Shown one piece after another: positions 1 to 6,823 of a DNA stretch of 13,578 nt (position 1 is the stretch's first letter; each line of letters begins with the position of its first letter). Below the pieces are notes generated by a model. The model was not told the origin of the DNA, did no database searches, and saw nothing but the letters and a program-made list of their open reading frames with translations. The DNA is from JASJBU01 sp039714735 (lineage in GTDB: Bacteria > Pseudomonadota > Gammaproteobacteria > Chromatiales > Chromatiaceae). A program made the position numbers and the translations under genes. The stretch covers positions 1 to 13,578 of the forward strand of contig JBDLIT010000113.1 in the NCBI GenBank assembly GCA_039714735.1, in the 5' to 3' direction.

Positions 1-25
1 CTCAGTAGGCTATTGGGGCTTTTTG
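1..25 (-). terminator. Partial terminator after pilA1
   Basis: The half-motif TTGGGGCTTTTT at 13-24 matches one arm of the complete hairpin terminator found after pilA2 (952-986), and the sequence between it and the pilA stop codon is also conserved between the two copies. The other arm lies mostly outside the window, so its pairing cannot be verified. Confidence 0.35.
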
Positions 26-31
26 CATTAG

Positions 32-61
32 GCCAAACAGATTGCATATGACCGATTTGGC
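32..61 (-). other. Stem-loop directly after pilA1 stop
   Basis: GCCAAA (32-37) and TTTGGC (56-61) are perfect inverted arms separated by 18 nt and abut the pilA1 stop codon (62-64). The same arms with the same 18-nt loop length occur after pilA2 (994-1023). A short mRNA 3' stem-loop that stabilises the pilin transcript is possible; this is inference. Confidence 0.4.
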
Positions 62-502
62 TTATGGGCAATCGCCTTGGCCTGGTTTAAGGCCACGGGT
101 AATATTACAAGAGGTGCCCGTATTGGTCCACGTTAAGGCGGCGTTTCCAGCAGCAAGTGTAGGTGTGTTGATGGTTGTCAAATTAACGCCTGCAGCAGTA
201 GTGGCACCGGTAGTAATGGATATGACACCGTCTGTCACAGATGTTATGGCAGTGATATTATCTGTGACTACCAGGGTTGGTATTCCGTTAGTACCGGAAT
301 TACATCCTGTGAATGTGCCAGTATCTGCATTACACATGGCTATGGTGGCCTTGACGGAAGCGATTTCTACTGCTGAGCCGGCTGCCTTTGTGCGTGAAAC
401 ATAGTCACTGTAAGCAGGCATGGCAATGGCCGCCAGGATACCAATAATCGCTACCACGATCATCAGTTCGATTAGAGTAAAGCCAGCTTGATTCTTTCTC
501 AT
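62..502 (-). CDS. pilA: Type IV major pilin, copy 1 (PilA)
   Basis: Structural subunit of the type IV pilus, exported to the inner membrane, cleaved by prepilin peptidase and polymerised into a fibre for twitching, adhesion or DNA uptake. The 146-aa protein starts with a class IVa leader of 7 residues (MRKNQAG) followed by FTLIELMIVVAIIGILAAIA, with the conserved Glu at mature position 5 and the hydrophobic assembly helix. The remaining domain is rich in Thr, Ala and Gly, with Cys at 57, 67, 132 and 145. The last pair would form the usual C-terminal disulfide loop, and 57/67 may form another. The reading frame stays open upstream to 676, but the leader and a GGGAG ribosome site 7 nt before the ATG at 502 fix the start. 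It lies downstream of a near-identical copy (mature parts differ at 16 of 139 positions). Transcription is probably sigma-54/PilR dependent. Confidence 0.93.
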   Translation of the reverse strand: MRKNQAGFTLIELMIVVAIIGILAAIAMPAYSDYVSRTKAAGSAVEIASVKATIAMCNADTGTFTGCNSGTNGIPTLVVTDNITAITSVTDGVISITTGATTAAGVNLTTINTPTLAAGNAALTWTNTGTSCNITRGLKPGQGDCP

Positions 503-582
503 TGGATATCTCCCAAAACTATTTCTGACAAAACTACAAGAGGTGCTGTTGGTAACGTACTTTTTAGAACTCAGCAACAATA

Positions 583-600
583 AGGCATGATTGATGCCAA
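583..600 (-). promoter_or_regulatory. Sigma-54 promoter of pilA1
   Basis: The minus strand reads TTGGCATCAATCATGCCT. The invariant GG (597-598) and GC (585-586) are separated by exactly 10 nt, and TGGCA plus TGC match the -24/-12 consensus TGGCAC-N5-TTGC. The predicted RNA start near 573 leaves a leader of about 70 nt before the pilA1 ATG. PilR, a sigma-54 activator, is encoded nearby. Confidence 0.75.
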
Positions 601-739
601 CTGATACTGTATTTTGGCTGGCTGTTATTAAATGCTCTGAAATCAATGATGCAACAGCATTGTTTATGGCTGTCAATCTGCTGACGCTATCTGGTCTTGG
701 TTTTTAGAGGCTTATTAGCAGCTTATGATGGTTGAAAGG

Positions 740-754
740 TGACACAAAATGTCA
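740..754. promoter_or_regulatory. Candidate PilR upstream activator site of pilA1
   Basis: This is the palindrome TGACA-CAAAA-TGTCA (perfect 6-bp arms if 739 and 755 are included), centred about 150 bp upstream of the -24 element, a typical enhancer distance for sigma-54 activators. The same TGACA-N5-TGTCA pattern lies about 162 bp upstream of the pilA2 promoter. TGTC-type half-sites have been described for PilR in Pseudomonas. Assignment to PilR is inference. Confidence 0.5.
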
Positions 755-770
755 CTTTAGACGATGGCCT

Positions 771-804
771 CCTCCCTCATGCATGGGAGAGGTTGGGAGA
801 GGGG
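771..804. repeat. GGGAGAGG-type intergenic repeat remnant
   Basis: An inverted pair CTCCC (772-776) and GGGAG (785-789) flanks a centre containing ATGCAT. A direct repeat GGGAGAGG-TT-GGGAGAGG (785-792 and 795-802) follows. The layout resembles the short CCCTCTCCC...GGGAGAGGGTTGGGG intergenic repeats common in proteobacterial genomes. Only one degenerate copy is seen here, so it could be chance. Confidence 0.3.
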
Positions 805-951
805 GTCTTTATTAGCGGTTTTCATGCCCCTAACCATTTTGGATCTATTTTTCATATCAGAGAGTTATCATAATTATTGGTCAAGCACACGGGACAGCGG
901 TGACTTATTTCATTATTTTTACTGCGGATGTTTTTTTAGAATGCTGAGTAC

Positions 952-986
952 AAAAAAGCCCCAAGATAGGCTATTGGGGCTTTTTT
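952..986 (-). terminator. Rho-independent terminator of pilA2
   Basis: Arms at 952-964 (six A then GCCCCAA) and 974-986 (TTGGGGC then six T) are perfectly complementary over 13 bp with a 9-nt loop. A GC core flanked by A and T runs means it can act in both directions. It ends the pilA2 transcript about 40 nt after the stop codon and insulates the pilA1 control region. Confidence 0.85.
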
Positions 987-993
987 GCATTGG

Positions 994-1023
994 GCCAAAC
1001 AGATTACATCTGGCCGGTTTGGC
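994..1023 (-). other. Stem-loop directly after pilA2 stop
   Basis: GCCAAA (994-999) pairs with TTTGGC (1018-1023) across an 18-nt loop, between the stop codon and the terminator. It is the counterpart of the element after pilA1. The loop sequence has diverged while arms and spacing are kept. Confidence 0.4.
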
Positions 1024-1461
1024 TTATGGGCAGTCGCCTTGGCCTGATTTAAAGCCACGGTTAGTATCACAAGAGGTGCCGGTATTGGTCCAAGTTAAAG
1101 CGGCGGTTCCAGCAACCAATGTAGGTGTGTTGACGGTTGTCAAATTAACGCCAGCAGTAGTAGTGGCGCCGGTAGTAATGGTTATAACGCCGTCTGTCAC
1201 AGAGGTTACGACAGTGATATTGTCTGAGACTACCAGGGTTGGTATTCCGTTAGTACCGGCATTACATCCTGTGAATGTGCCAGTATCTGCATTACACATG
1301 GCTATGGTGGCCTTGACGGAAGCGATTTCTACTGCTGAGCCGGCTGCCCTGGTGCGTGAAACATAATCACTGTAGGCGGGGATGGCAATGGCGGCCAAGA
1401 TGCCGATAATCGCTACCACGATCATCAGTTCGATAAGGGTAAAACCAGCTTGTTTTTTCAT
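1024..1461 (-). CDS. pilA: Type IV major pilin, copy 2 (PilA)
   Basis: Type IV pilus subunit of 145 aa. A six-residue leader MKKQAG precedes FTLIELMIVVAIIGILAAIA, with Glu5 of the mature protein present. Four cysteines (56, 66, 131, 144) sit as in copy 1, and the C-terminus ends DCP. The ATG at 1461 has GGAG about 9 nt upstream. The gene sits immediately downstream of pilS-pilR and carries its own sigma-54 promoter, enhancer palindrome, IHF site and terminator, so of the two copies its control region is the better match to the classic pilA arrangement. Mature identity to copy 1 is 123 of 139; differences cluster in the second half, with a run of three (NIT against DTN) after Cys131/132, in the surface-exposed C-terminal loop. 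Confidence 0.94.
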   Translation of the reverse strand: MKKQAGFTLIELMIVVAIIGILAAIAIPAYSDYVSRTRAAGSAVEIASVKATIAMCNADTGTFTGCNAGTNGIPTLVVSDNITVVTSVTDGVITITTGATTTAGVNLTTVNTPTLVAGTAALTWTNTGTSCDTNRGFKSGQGDCP

Positions 1462-1551
1462 GAGATGGATCTCCAGTGTGTATGGTGACAGGTTTGTCGA
1501 CCAGGGTTTTCAAAACTTGAACCCAATATTTAATCGGGATTGTTTTGTTTG

Positions 1552-1569
1552 TAGCAGGCAGCATGCCAA
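1552..1569 (-). promoter_or_regulatory. Sigma-54 promoter of pilA2
   Basis: The minus strand reads TTGGCATGCTGCCTGCTA. GG (1566-1567) and GC (1554-1555) are 10 nt apart, and TTGGCAT is identical to the -24 block of the pilA1 promoter. The predicted RNA start near 1543 gives a leader of about 80 nt. Confidence 0.78.
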
Positions 1570-1607
1570 TATCTCCGTATACAGGGCCTGTTTGGATTGT
1601 AAGTGAT

Positions 1608-1620
1608 TAACTTATTGATA
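1608..1620 (-). promoter_or_regulatory. IHF binding site, pilA2 control region
   Basis: The minus strand reads TATCAATAAGTTA, a full match to the IHF consensus WATCAANNNNTTR. It lies between the activator palindrome (1709-1736) and the -24/-12 promoter (1552-1569), where DNA bending by IHF normally helps a sigma-54 activator reach the polymerase. I found no full match at the equivalent place upstream of pilA1. Confidence 0.55.
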
Positions 1621-1708
1621 CTTAAGTGATAATAAATATCGAGATGTGTTCTTCAAGTTCCTGTTCGATGAGGAATGGTGGAGAAAAGGATCTGTACAGT
1701 CAGGTTGG

Positions 1709-1736
1709 TTTTGTCAGAATCTGACAAAAATTGTCA
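1709..1736. promoter_or_regulatory. Candidate PilR upstream activator site of pilA2
   Basis: Two overlapping palindromes share an arm: TTTTGTCAGA / TCTGACAAAA (1709-1718 and 1720-1729, perfect 10-bp arms, 1-nt spacer) and TGACA-AAAAT-TGTCA (1722-1736). Together they make three TGTCA/TGACA half-sites. The second palindrome has the same N5 spacing as the site upstream of pilA1 and is centred about 162 bp from the -24 element. There is no T run to suggest a terminator. Confidence 0.55.
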
Positions 1737-1790
1737 CAAATGTTTGGAATAAAAAACTTCCTTGATGTCAATCAGTTGCTACAGTCTGGA

Positions 1791-3146
1791 TTATTCTATG
1801 CCCAGCTTTTCTAACCGATAACGCAGGGATCTGAGGCTCATGCCCAGCCTCTTCGCTGCTGCAGTGCGGTTCCAGCGGGTCTCTTCAAGGGCTTGAGTAA
1901 TGGCCTGCCTTTCCACTTCCTCCATCTTATCGCCCAAGGGTATTTCGTTATTCTGTAGAGAGCTTGAAGCTTCCCTGGAAGCTTTTGGTAACGAGATGTC
2001 TTCAACTTCGAGACTGCCGCCATCACACAGTGTCACCGCTCGCTCCAGGATGTTTTCAAGTTCACGAACATTGCCGGGAAAGGCATAGTGCTGAAGTTTT
2101 TTAAGTGCGCCTGACTTTAGGTTGGGTTTTGCAATCTCTGATTCTTGGGAAATGCGCGTGAGGATATGCTGGGCCAGCAAGGGGATGTCGTTGGGCCGTT
2201 CACGCAGGGGTGGGATCGGCAGTTCGATAACATTGAGACGGTAATAAAGATCCTGACGGAAATCACCTTGCTCCACCAGCTGTGCAAGGTTTTCATGCGT
2301 GGCGCAGATGATGCGCACATCCACCGTCATCTCTTTTTCTCCACCAATCGGGCGTATACGCTTTTCCTGAATGGCCCGCAGGAGTTTGACCTGCATGTGT
2401 AGAGGGAGATCGGCGACTTCATCGAGAAACAGGGTGCCACCGTCAGCCAGTTGAAAGAGTCCCTGTTTATTAGTGATGGCGCCCGTGAAACTCCCCTTTA
2501 AGTGGCCGAATAGTTCGCTTTCCATCAATTCCGCGGGAATGGCGCCACAGTTGACTGCGACAAACTCATTCTCGGATCTGGGGCCCTGGCTATGAATGGA
2601 TCTGGCCGCAAGTTCCTTGCCCGTACCCGACTCGCCGCTCACATAAACTGGCGCTTGGCTGCGTGCCAGTTTAGCAATCAAATTGCGAACCTTATGCATG
2701 ACCTCAGAATCGCCTAACAATAGTTCTTGTGAAGGATCCTGCTTGGGCCTGCTTTCGGTCCGTGGCTGTGTGCTTTGGGATCTGAGTTTGATCGCTTTAT
2801 CCACCAGGTTGCGCAGGATTGTCAGGTCAACAGGCTTTGAGACGAAATCGAAGGCACCGGCTTTGAGAGCTGCAATGGCTGTCTCCATATTGCCGTGGGC
2901 GGTGATCATCGCAACCGGCAAGTCCGGGTGTTTTTTATTGATATACCTTACTAAATCGATTCCATTGCCATCGGGCAGGCGCATGTCGGTGAAGCAGAGG
3001 TCAAATGATCTTTTTTGTAGAAGTTTGTGGGCGCTTTTCAGGCTAAACTCTGAATGAGCGTCCACCCCCATGCGCAGTAGCGTGATTTCAAGCAGTTCGC
3101 AAATATCCGGTTCGTCATCTACAACTAGGGCGATGGGTCGTGTCAT
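1791..3146 (-). CDS. pilR: PilR, sigma-54-dependent response regulator
   Basis: Cytoplasmic NtrC-family activator of pilin transcription, 451 aa with three domains. The receiver domain (about 5-120) has acidic D10/D11, phospho-acceptor D54, T82 and K104. The AAA+ domain (about 142-370) has Walker A GESGTGKE (171-178), the sigma-54-contacting loop as GSFTGA (218-223; GAFTGA is more usual, but Ser is seen in PilR proteins) and Walker B LFLDE (239-243). A Fis-type helix-turn-helix (about 425-449) closes the protein. Its ATG overlaps the pilS stop by 4 nt, so the kinase and regulator are translationally coupled. The predicted targets are the two adjacent pilA promoters. The identity as PilR rather than another NtrC-like regulator rests on PilS and the pilins beside it. 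Confidence 0.95.
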   Translation of the reverse strand: MTRPIALVVDDEPDICELLEITLLRMGVDAHSEFSLKSAHKLLQKRSFDLCFTDMRLPDGNGIDLVRYINKKHPDLPVAMITAHGNMETAIAALKAGAFDFVSKPVDLTILRNLVDKAIKLRSQSTQPRTESRPKQDPSQELLLGDSEVMHKVRNLIAKLARSQAPVYVSGESGTGKELAARSIHSQGPRSENEFVAVNCGAIPAELMESELFGHLKGSFTGAITNKQGLFQLADGGTLFLDEVADLPLHMQVKLLRAIQEKRIRPIGGEKEMTVDVRIICATHENLAQLVEQGDFRQDLYYRLNVIELPIPPLRERPNDIPLLAQHILTRISQESEIAKPNLKSGALKKLQHYAFPGNVRELENILERAVTLCDGGSLEVEDISLPKASREASSSLQNNEIPLGDKMEEVERQAITQALEETRWNRTAAAKRLGMSLRSLRYRLEKLGIE

Positions 3147-4801
3147 GCGAGTGTTGTCTCTGTGATTGGTCGCAAGAAATGCAGTCTGAAACAGCTCCCT
3201 CCGGTTGGGCCGGGGATATATTCCAGGCGAATCTGATTGGCTTCCCCCAGTTCCTTCGCAATATACAACCCCAGACCAGTCCCATCATTACGAGTTGTAT
3301 AGAATGGCTCGAAGATCTGCTTGGCAATTTTTGGCGCAATGCCCGGCCCGTTGTCGATAATGTCAACGATCGGATAGTTAAATTCAACGACCACGCCACC
3401 TACCAGACTGATCAGTAGGTTGGGCTGTTTTGCCGCATGCTCTTTGGCATTGTTACATAAATTGGTCACTATCTGGCGTAACTGCTCGGGATCAGCGGTA
3501 ACCCTGGTATTGGCAGGTTCAATCTGTATATGCAATACGGATTTATTGAAGCCGTGGGTTTTAATCAGTTCATCGGTTAAACCTTCCAGCCATCCTTTCA
3601 GAATAATAGCTTTGGGTTTGCCTGGCTTGCGGCGTGACAGTTGCAGGACGTTTTCCACAACCTTGTTAACCCGGACCGAGTTGGTATTGATGATCTCTAT
3701 AAGCCGCCGGTCTGCAGGATTAAGGTCTGGTGATTCATCGAACAGTTGACTGGCGTGGCTGATGGCCCCCAGCGGATTGCGAATTTCGTGCGCGATACTT
3801 GCAGTCAAGCGGCCGAGTGAGGCTAGTTTCATCTGCTGGGCTTCGCGTTGTACCTTGGAATTGTCTTCCAGAAACAGCAGGACGTCTCCAAGACTGCCGC
3901 GCCCCATGGGTGTAATGTGCGGTTTGATCTCGGCGCCGTGGGGTTGGGTGCGGAATGCCTGGCAGTCACATTGATGTGTAGTGCGCCAGGTTGTCAGCAG
4001 GGTATCCAATTCCGGGGAGGCGGCCTTCAATTGATTGCTGGTCCGGGCTTCAGGCATGCCCAGCAGATACCAGGCAGGATCGTTCATCAGAATGATCCTG
4101 TTATCAATATCCACGGCCAACACCCCTGTTTGCATGTGTTGGATGATATATTCATTCAAGCGAGCCATGCTGCTGAGCTTTTGCTGCCGCTCATGCGCCA
4201 GCTTTTCACTCGCCCGTATGCGGCTGCTCAGGACCATGGTCAGCAGCGCGGTTGCGAAAAAAACCGCACCGAGAAATCCCGCCTGGGGGAAATGGGTGGA
4301 AAAGGCGTGGCTCAGACTTGCGAAGATCTGTTCTGTAATCACGGCAATGGCAGCCAGGGCGGCAAACAGCAGGGCTGAGCGTCCCCCCATGATCAGCGCG
4401 CCACCGGTTATCGATATCGCTATGAGCATACCCAGACCGCTCTCAATCCCGCCGCTGGCATGCATCATCAGGGTGAAGGCTAGGATATCTGTGAAAAGAA
4501 TGAGATAGACCTGCTGTTCCGATTTCGGTGATCCCCAATACCAGAAGACGGCGGACACCAGGGTGAGGCCGCCGTAGAATGTCGCGGTAAAGCCGAACAG
4601 CCCTGGGGCTTGGCGGCCGAGAAAATCCGGTCCGGTCTCAGAATAGAAAAAGAAGATGAGCGACAGTGACAGAATGATCCGGTAGAGAAGAAAAAGCCTC
4701 AAGGAACGCCAGTTTGGGCCATCATTAGATGCCAGAAGCTCAGGATTGGCTGGTCGAGTAAGTGTTAGTGGGTCAAACCATCCGAGCATCTGCTTCCTCA
4801 T
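3143..4801 (-). CDS. pilS: PilS, membrane sensor histidine kinase
   Basis: Inner-membrane kinase of 552 aa that phosphorylates PilR; in Pseudomonas PilS senses PilA in the membrane. About six hydrophobic segments are visible (roughly 34-53, 66-90, 97-115, 122-138, 141-162, 173-192). A PAS-like region follows (about 213-320), then a HisKA domain with H338 in AHEIRNPL and an ATPase domain with N box (around 447-451), G1 box DNGPG (483-487) and G2 box GTGLGL (507-512). The start at 4801 leaves 10 nt after the upstream gene, whose end supplies a purine-rich GGGAAG. M5 is an alternative start but would have too short a ribosome-site spacing. Confidence 0.94.
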   Translation of the reverse strand: MRKQMLGWFDPLTLTRPANPELLASNDGPNWRSLRLFLLYRIILSLSLIFFFYSETGPDFLGRQAPGLFGFTATFYGGLTLVSAVFWYWGSPKSEQQVYLILFTDILAFTLMMHASGGIESGLGMLIAISITGGALIMGGRSALLFAALAAIAVITEQIFASLSHAFSTHFPQAGFLGAVFFATALLTMVLSSRIRASEKLAHERQQKLSSMARLNEYIIQHMQTGVLAVDIDNRIILMNDPAWYLLGMPEARTSNQLKAASPELDTLLTTWRTTHQCDCQAFRTQPHGAEIKPHITPMGRGSLGDVLLFLEDNSKVQREAQQMKLASLGRLTASIAHEIRNPLGAISHASQLFDESPDLNPADRRLIEIINTNSVRVNKVVENVLQLSRRKPGKPKAIILKGWLEGLTDELIKTHGFNKSVLHIQIEPANTRVTADPEQLRQIVTNLCNNAKEHAAKQPNLLISLVGGVVVEFNYPIVDIIDNGPGIAPKIAKQIFEPFYTTRNDGTGLGLYIAKELGEANQIRLEYIPGPTGGSCFRLHFLRPITETTLA

Positions 4802-4811
4802 TTTTCAAAGG

Positions 4812-5042
4812 TCATCTTCCCTTCATGGATAATTTCTTATGTTCAGATGTGCAAAAAAAGTCGTCGCCGTGATGGACCGCCTCATTGCGTGGCAGATGCA
4901 GTCCGCAGTAGGCACACTGCACGCTGTCAACCGATTTAGCGGTTCGGGGCCGCTCTTTCTGTAATCTGTTTTGACGCAAAAGGTGGCGAATTATCAGTAT
5001 TGCTGCCCAAATGGCCAGCCCAAGAAAAAGATAGCGTCCCAT
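4812..5042 (-). CDS. Small membrane-anchored zinc-ribbon-like protein, PP0621 family
   Basis: A 76-aa protein with one N-terminal membrane helix (about 4-22) and a cytoplasmic tail ending in a probable metal site C43-x2-C46-x17-C64-x3-H68. Its size, the MGRYLFL start and its position directly before pilS match the uncharacterised PP0621 family next to pilS in pseudomonads. Function is unknown; a role with PilS or in pilus assembly is only suggested by the operon. The frame stays open to an ATG at 5117, but the extra 25 residues are polar and unlike the family, and that ATG has no ribosome site. M26 (5042) is therefore preferred even though its own ribosome site is weak. Confidence 0.75.
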   Translation of the reverse strand: MGRYLFLGLAIWAAILIIRHLLRQNRLQKERPRTAKSVDSVQCAYCGLHLPRNEAVHHGDDFFCTSEHKKLSMKGR

Positions 5043-5051
5043 TGAGTTGTT

Positions 5052-5080
5052 TTGTCTGGATGATGTTTTTGAAATAATAA
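5052..5080 (+). promoter_or_regulatory. Putative sigma-70 promoter of nadE
   Basis: TTGTCT (5052-5057), a 17-nt spacer and TAATAA (5075-5080) give a plausible -35/-10 pair, with RNA starting near 5087, about 45 nt before the GTG start. It sits in the short divergent gap between the PP0621-type gene and nadE. Confidence 0.4.
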
Positions 5081-5132
5081 CACTTTGAATCAAGTCTGCT
5101 GAATCTGAAGTTAGCACCTGGAAGGAGTACGA

Positions 5133-6734
5133 GTGAATCTGTCAATCCAAATAGCCCAGTTGAATTTTCTGGTGGGTGACATCGAGGGAAATGCTCAGCG
5201 AGTGATCGATGTCGCGCAAGCAGCACAGCCCGATCTACAGGCAATCGTTTTTCCGGAGCTGGCCCTGACTGGATATCCCCCCGAAGACCTATTATTACGG
5301 GATGATTTCATTGAGCGGGTCGAGTTGGCCCTGAAGCAGGTTCAGGCCGCTTCCGGAGAGACTCATCTGATCCTCGGTTATCCTCGGCGAGTGGGTAACC
5401 ATCTATTCAATATGGCCGGCGTCTTTTCAAATGGGGAAATTATCACTGAATATCAGAAACAGCTACTGCCCAACTATAGTGTTTTTGATGAGAAGCGTTA
5501 TTTCACATCCGGAAATCAGGCGGTGACCTTTGAGCTGCATGGGGTAAGGGCCGGCATTACCATCTGTGAAGATATCTGGTCTCCTGGACCGGCGACAATG
5601 GCCTGCGCCGCCGGTGCGCGCTTGCTGTTCAATCTCAATGCTTCTCCGTTTCATGCCGGCAAGGCCCCGGAACGGGAGAGTTTAGTGCGGCGGCGGGCCC
5701 GCGAGGTCGGGACCCCCATTATCTACGCGAATCTGGTGGGGGGGCAGGATGAACTGGTCTTTGATGGTGGATCTTTCGTAGTGAATGCCAGAGGTGAGTT
5801 GATACAGAGATTACCGTTCTATTCCGAGGCTCAGGCCATAGTCGAACTGGAGCTCAATACGGTACCCGAGCCTCAGATGGGTGTGATCGCGCCACATCTT
5901 TCAGAGGAGGCGGCCATCTATCAGGCGCTGGTGATCGGAATTCGGGACTACGTAAAGAAAAATGGCTTCAACGGTGCAATTGTGGGCCTCTCGGGGGGGA
6001 TAGATTCAGCCTTGACCGTGGCGCTGGCGGTGGATGCCCTGGGCAAGGATCATGTCGAAGTGGTGATGATGCCGTCACGCTATACCTCGGATATGAGTAA
6101 TGATGATGCGGAAGAAGAGGCGCAGGCGTTGGGTGTCATGCATCGATCTATTCCTATAGAGCCGGCCTTCAGAGCCTTCACGGAGATGCTGGCAGAGGAG
6201 TTTGCCGGGCAGCCCGTTGATGTGACTGAGGAAAATATCCAGGCCCGCTGCCGCGGCATTATCCTGATGGCGATCAGCAACAAGAAAGGGCGGATCCTGC
6301 TCACAACCGGTAACAAAAGCGAGATGTCCGTTGGCTATGCGACCCTTTACGGTGACATGGCGGGTGGGTTTGCGCCCATCAAGGACGTGCCTAAGACCAT
6401 GGTTTATCGGCTCTGCAGGTATCGCAATACGCTATCGCCGGTGATTCCGCAGCGGGTAATCGAACGGCCGCCATCGGCAGAATTGGCGCCGGACCAGAAA
6501 GACAGTGATTCACTGCCGGACTATGAGGTGCTGGACCCGATCCTCGAGGGCTACGTCGAGAAAGACCAGAGCCCGGAAGATATCATTGCCGCAGGTTTCG
6601 ATCCGGATACCGTCAAGCGGATTGTGCGTATGGTGGATCGCAATGAGTATAAGCGACGCCAGGCGCCGCCGGGAGTCAAGATTACCCGGCGCGCATTCGG
6701 TCGTGATCGGCGCTATCCTTTAACCTGTGGATAA
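5133..6734 (+). CDS. nadE: Glutamine-dependent NAD+ synthetase
   Basis: Catalyses the last step of NAD+ synthesis: nicotinate adenine dinucleotide, ATP and glutamine-derived ammonia give NAD+. The 533 aa hold two domains. An N-terminal nitrilase-type glutaminase (about 1-245) has the catalytic triad E42, K109 and C145 (in ITICEDIW). A C-terminal synthetase (about 265-525) has the PP-loop SGGIDS (287-292) and the conserved TTGNKSE (391-397) and GDMAGGF (407-413). Both the full glutaminase triad and the ATP loop are intact. The start is GTG at 5133 with GAAGGAG 5 nt before it. The C-terminus (RAFGRDRRYPLTCG) is slightly shorter than in many homologues but complete. glnB follows after 89 nt. Confidence 0.96.
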   Translation: MNLSIQIAQLNFLVGDIEGNAQRVIDVAQAAQPDLQAIVFPELALTGYPPEDLLLRDDFIERVELALKQVQAASGETHLILGYPRRVGNHLFNMAGVFSNGEIITEYQKQLLPNYSVFDEKRYFTSGNQAVTFELHGVRAGITICEDIWSPGPATMACAAGARLLFNLNASPFHAGKAPERESLVRRRAREVGTPIIYANLVGGQDELVFDGGSFVVNARGELIQRLPFYSEAQAIVELELNTVPEPQMGVIAPHLSEEAAIYQALVIGIRDYVKKNGFNGAIVGLSGGIDSALTVALAVDALGKDHVEVVMMPSRYTSDMSNDDAEEEAQALGVMHRSIPIEPAFRAFTEMLAEEFAGQPVDVTEENIQARCRGIILMAISNKKGRILLTTGNKSEMSVGYATLYGDMAGGFAPIKDVPKTMVYRLCRYRNTLSPVIPQRVIERPPSAELAPDQKDSDSLPDYEVLDPILEGYVEKDQSPEDIIAAGFDPDTVKRIVRMVDRNEYKRRQAPPGVKITRRAFGRDRRYPLTCG

Positions 6735-6823
6735 CATGACGGCGTATTGGACGTCATATACTGAGGACGTTAAACTCGGGGCCGAATAACATTCAAAGCA
6801 TCGCCAACTGGAGCAGAAGCGCA

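Larger units (their letters stand above)
677..1023. other. Intergenic region between pilA1 and pilA2
   Basis: This stretch holds no gene I can support. It contains the pilA1 activator palindrome (740-754), a purine-rich GGGAGAGG repeat block (771-804), an AT-rich segment (about 840-950), the pilA2 terminator (952-986) and the pilA2 3' stem-loop (994-1023). A plus-strand open frame crossing it is the antisense shadow of pilA2. Confidence 0.6.
1462..1790. other. Intergenic control region of pilA2
   Basis: This non-coding stretch of 329 bases lies between pilR and pilA2. It holds, in minus-strand order, the activator palindromes (1736-1709), the IHF site (1620-1608), the sigma-54 promoter and an AT-rich leader. 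I see no convincing terminator after pilR, so some pilSR read-through into pilA2 is possible. Confidence 0.65.

Noticed and set aside
503..676. N-terminal extension of pilA1 to an ATG at 676
   Set aside because: The prepilin leader must be short and begins at 502 with a good ribosome site; the extension also covers the sigma-54 promoter.
764..1366. Plus-strand open frame of 200 codons over pilA2
   Set aside because: It is antisense to a certain pilin gene, reads through the terminator, has no ribosome site, and its second half mirrors a similar antisense frame over pilA1. It arises from the Thr/Val/Ala-rich pilin sequence.
1709..1729. TTTTGTCAGA/TCTGACAAAA palindrome as a pilR terminator
   Set aside because: The GC core is weak, no U run follows on the minus strand, and the TGTCA half-sites recur upstream of pilA1, so a regulatory site is the better reading.
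6737..6758. ATGACG / CGTCAT inverted pair after nadE as a terminator
   Set aside because: The stem is only 6 bp with moderate GC and no T run; read-through into glnB is as likely.
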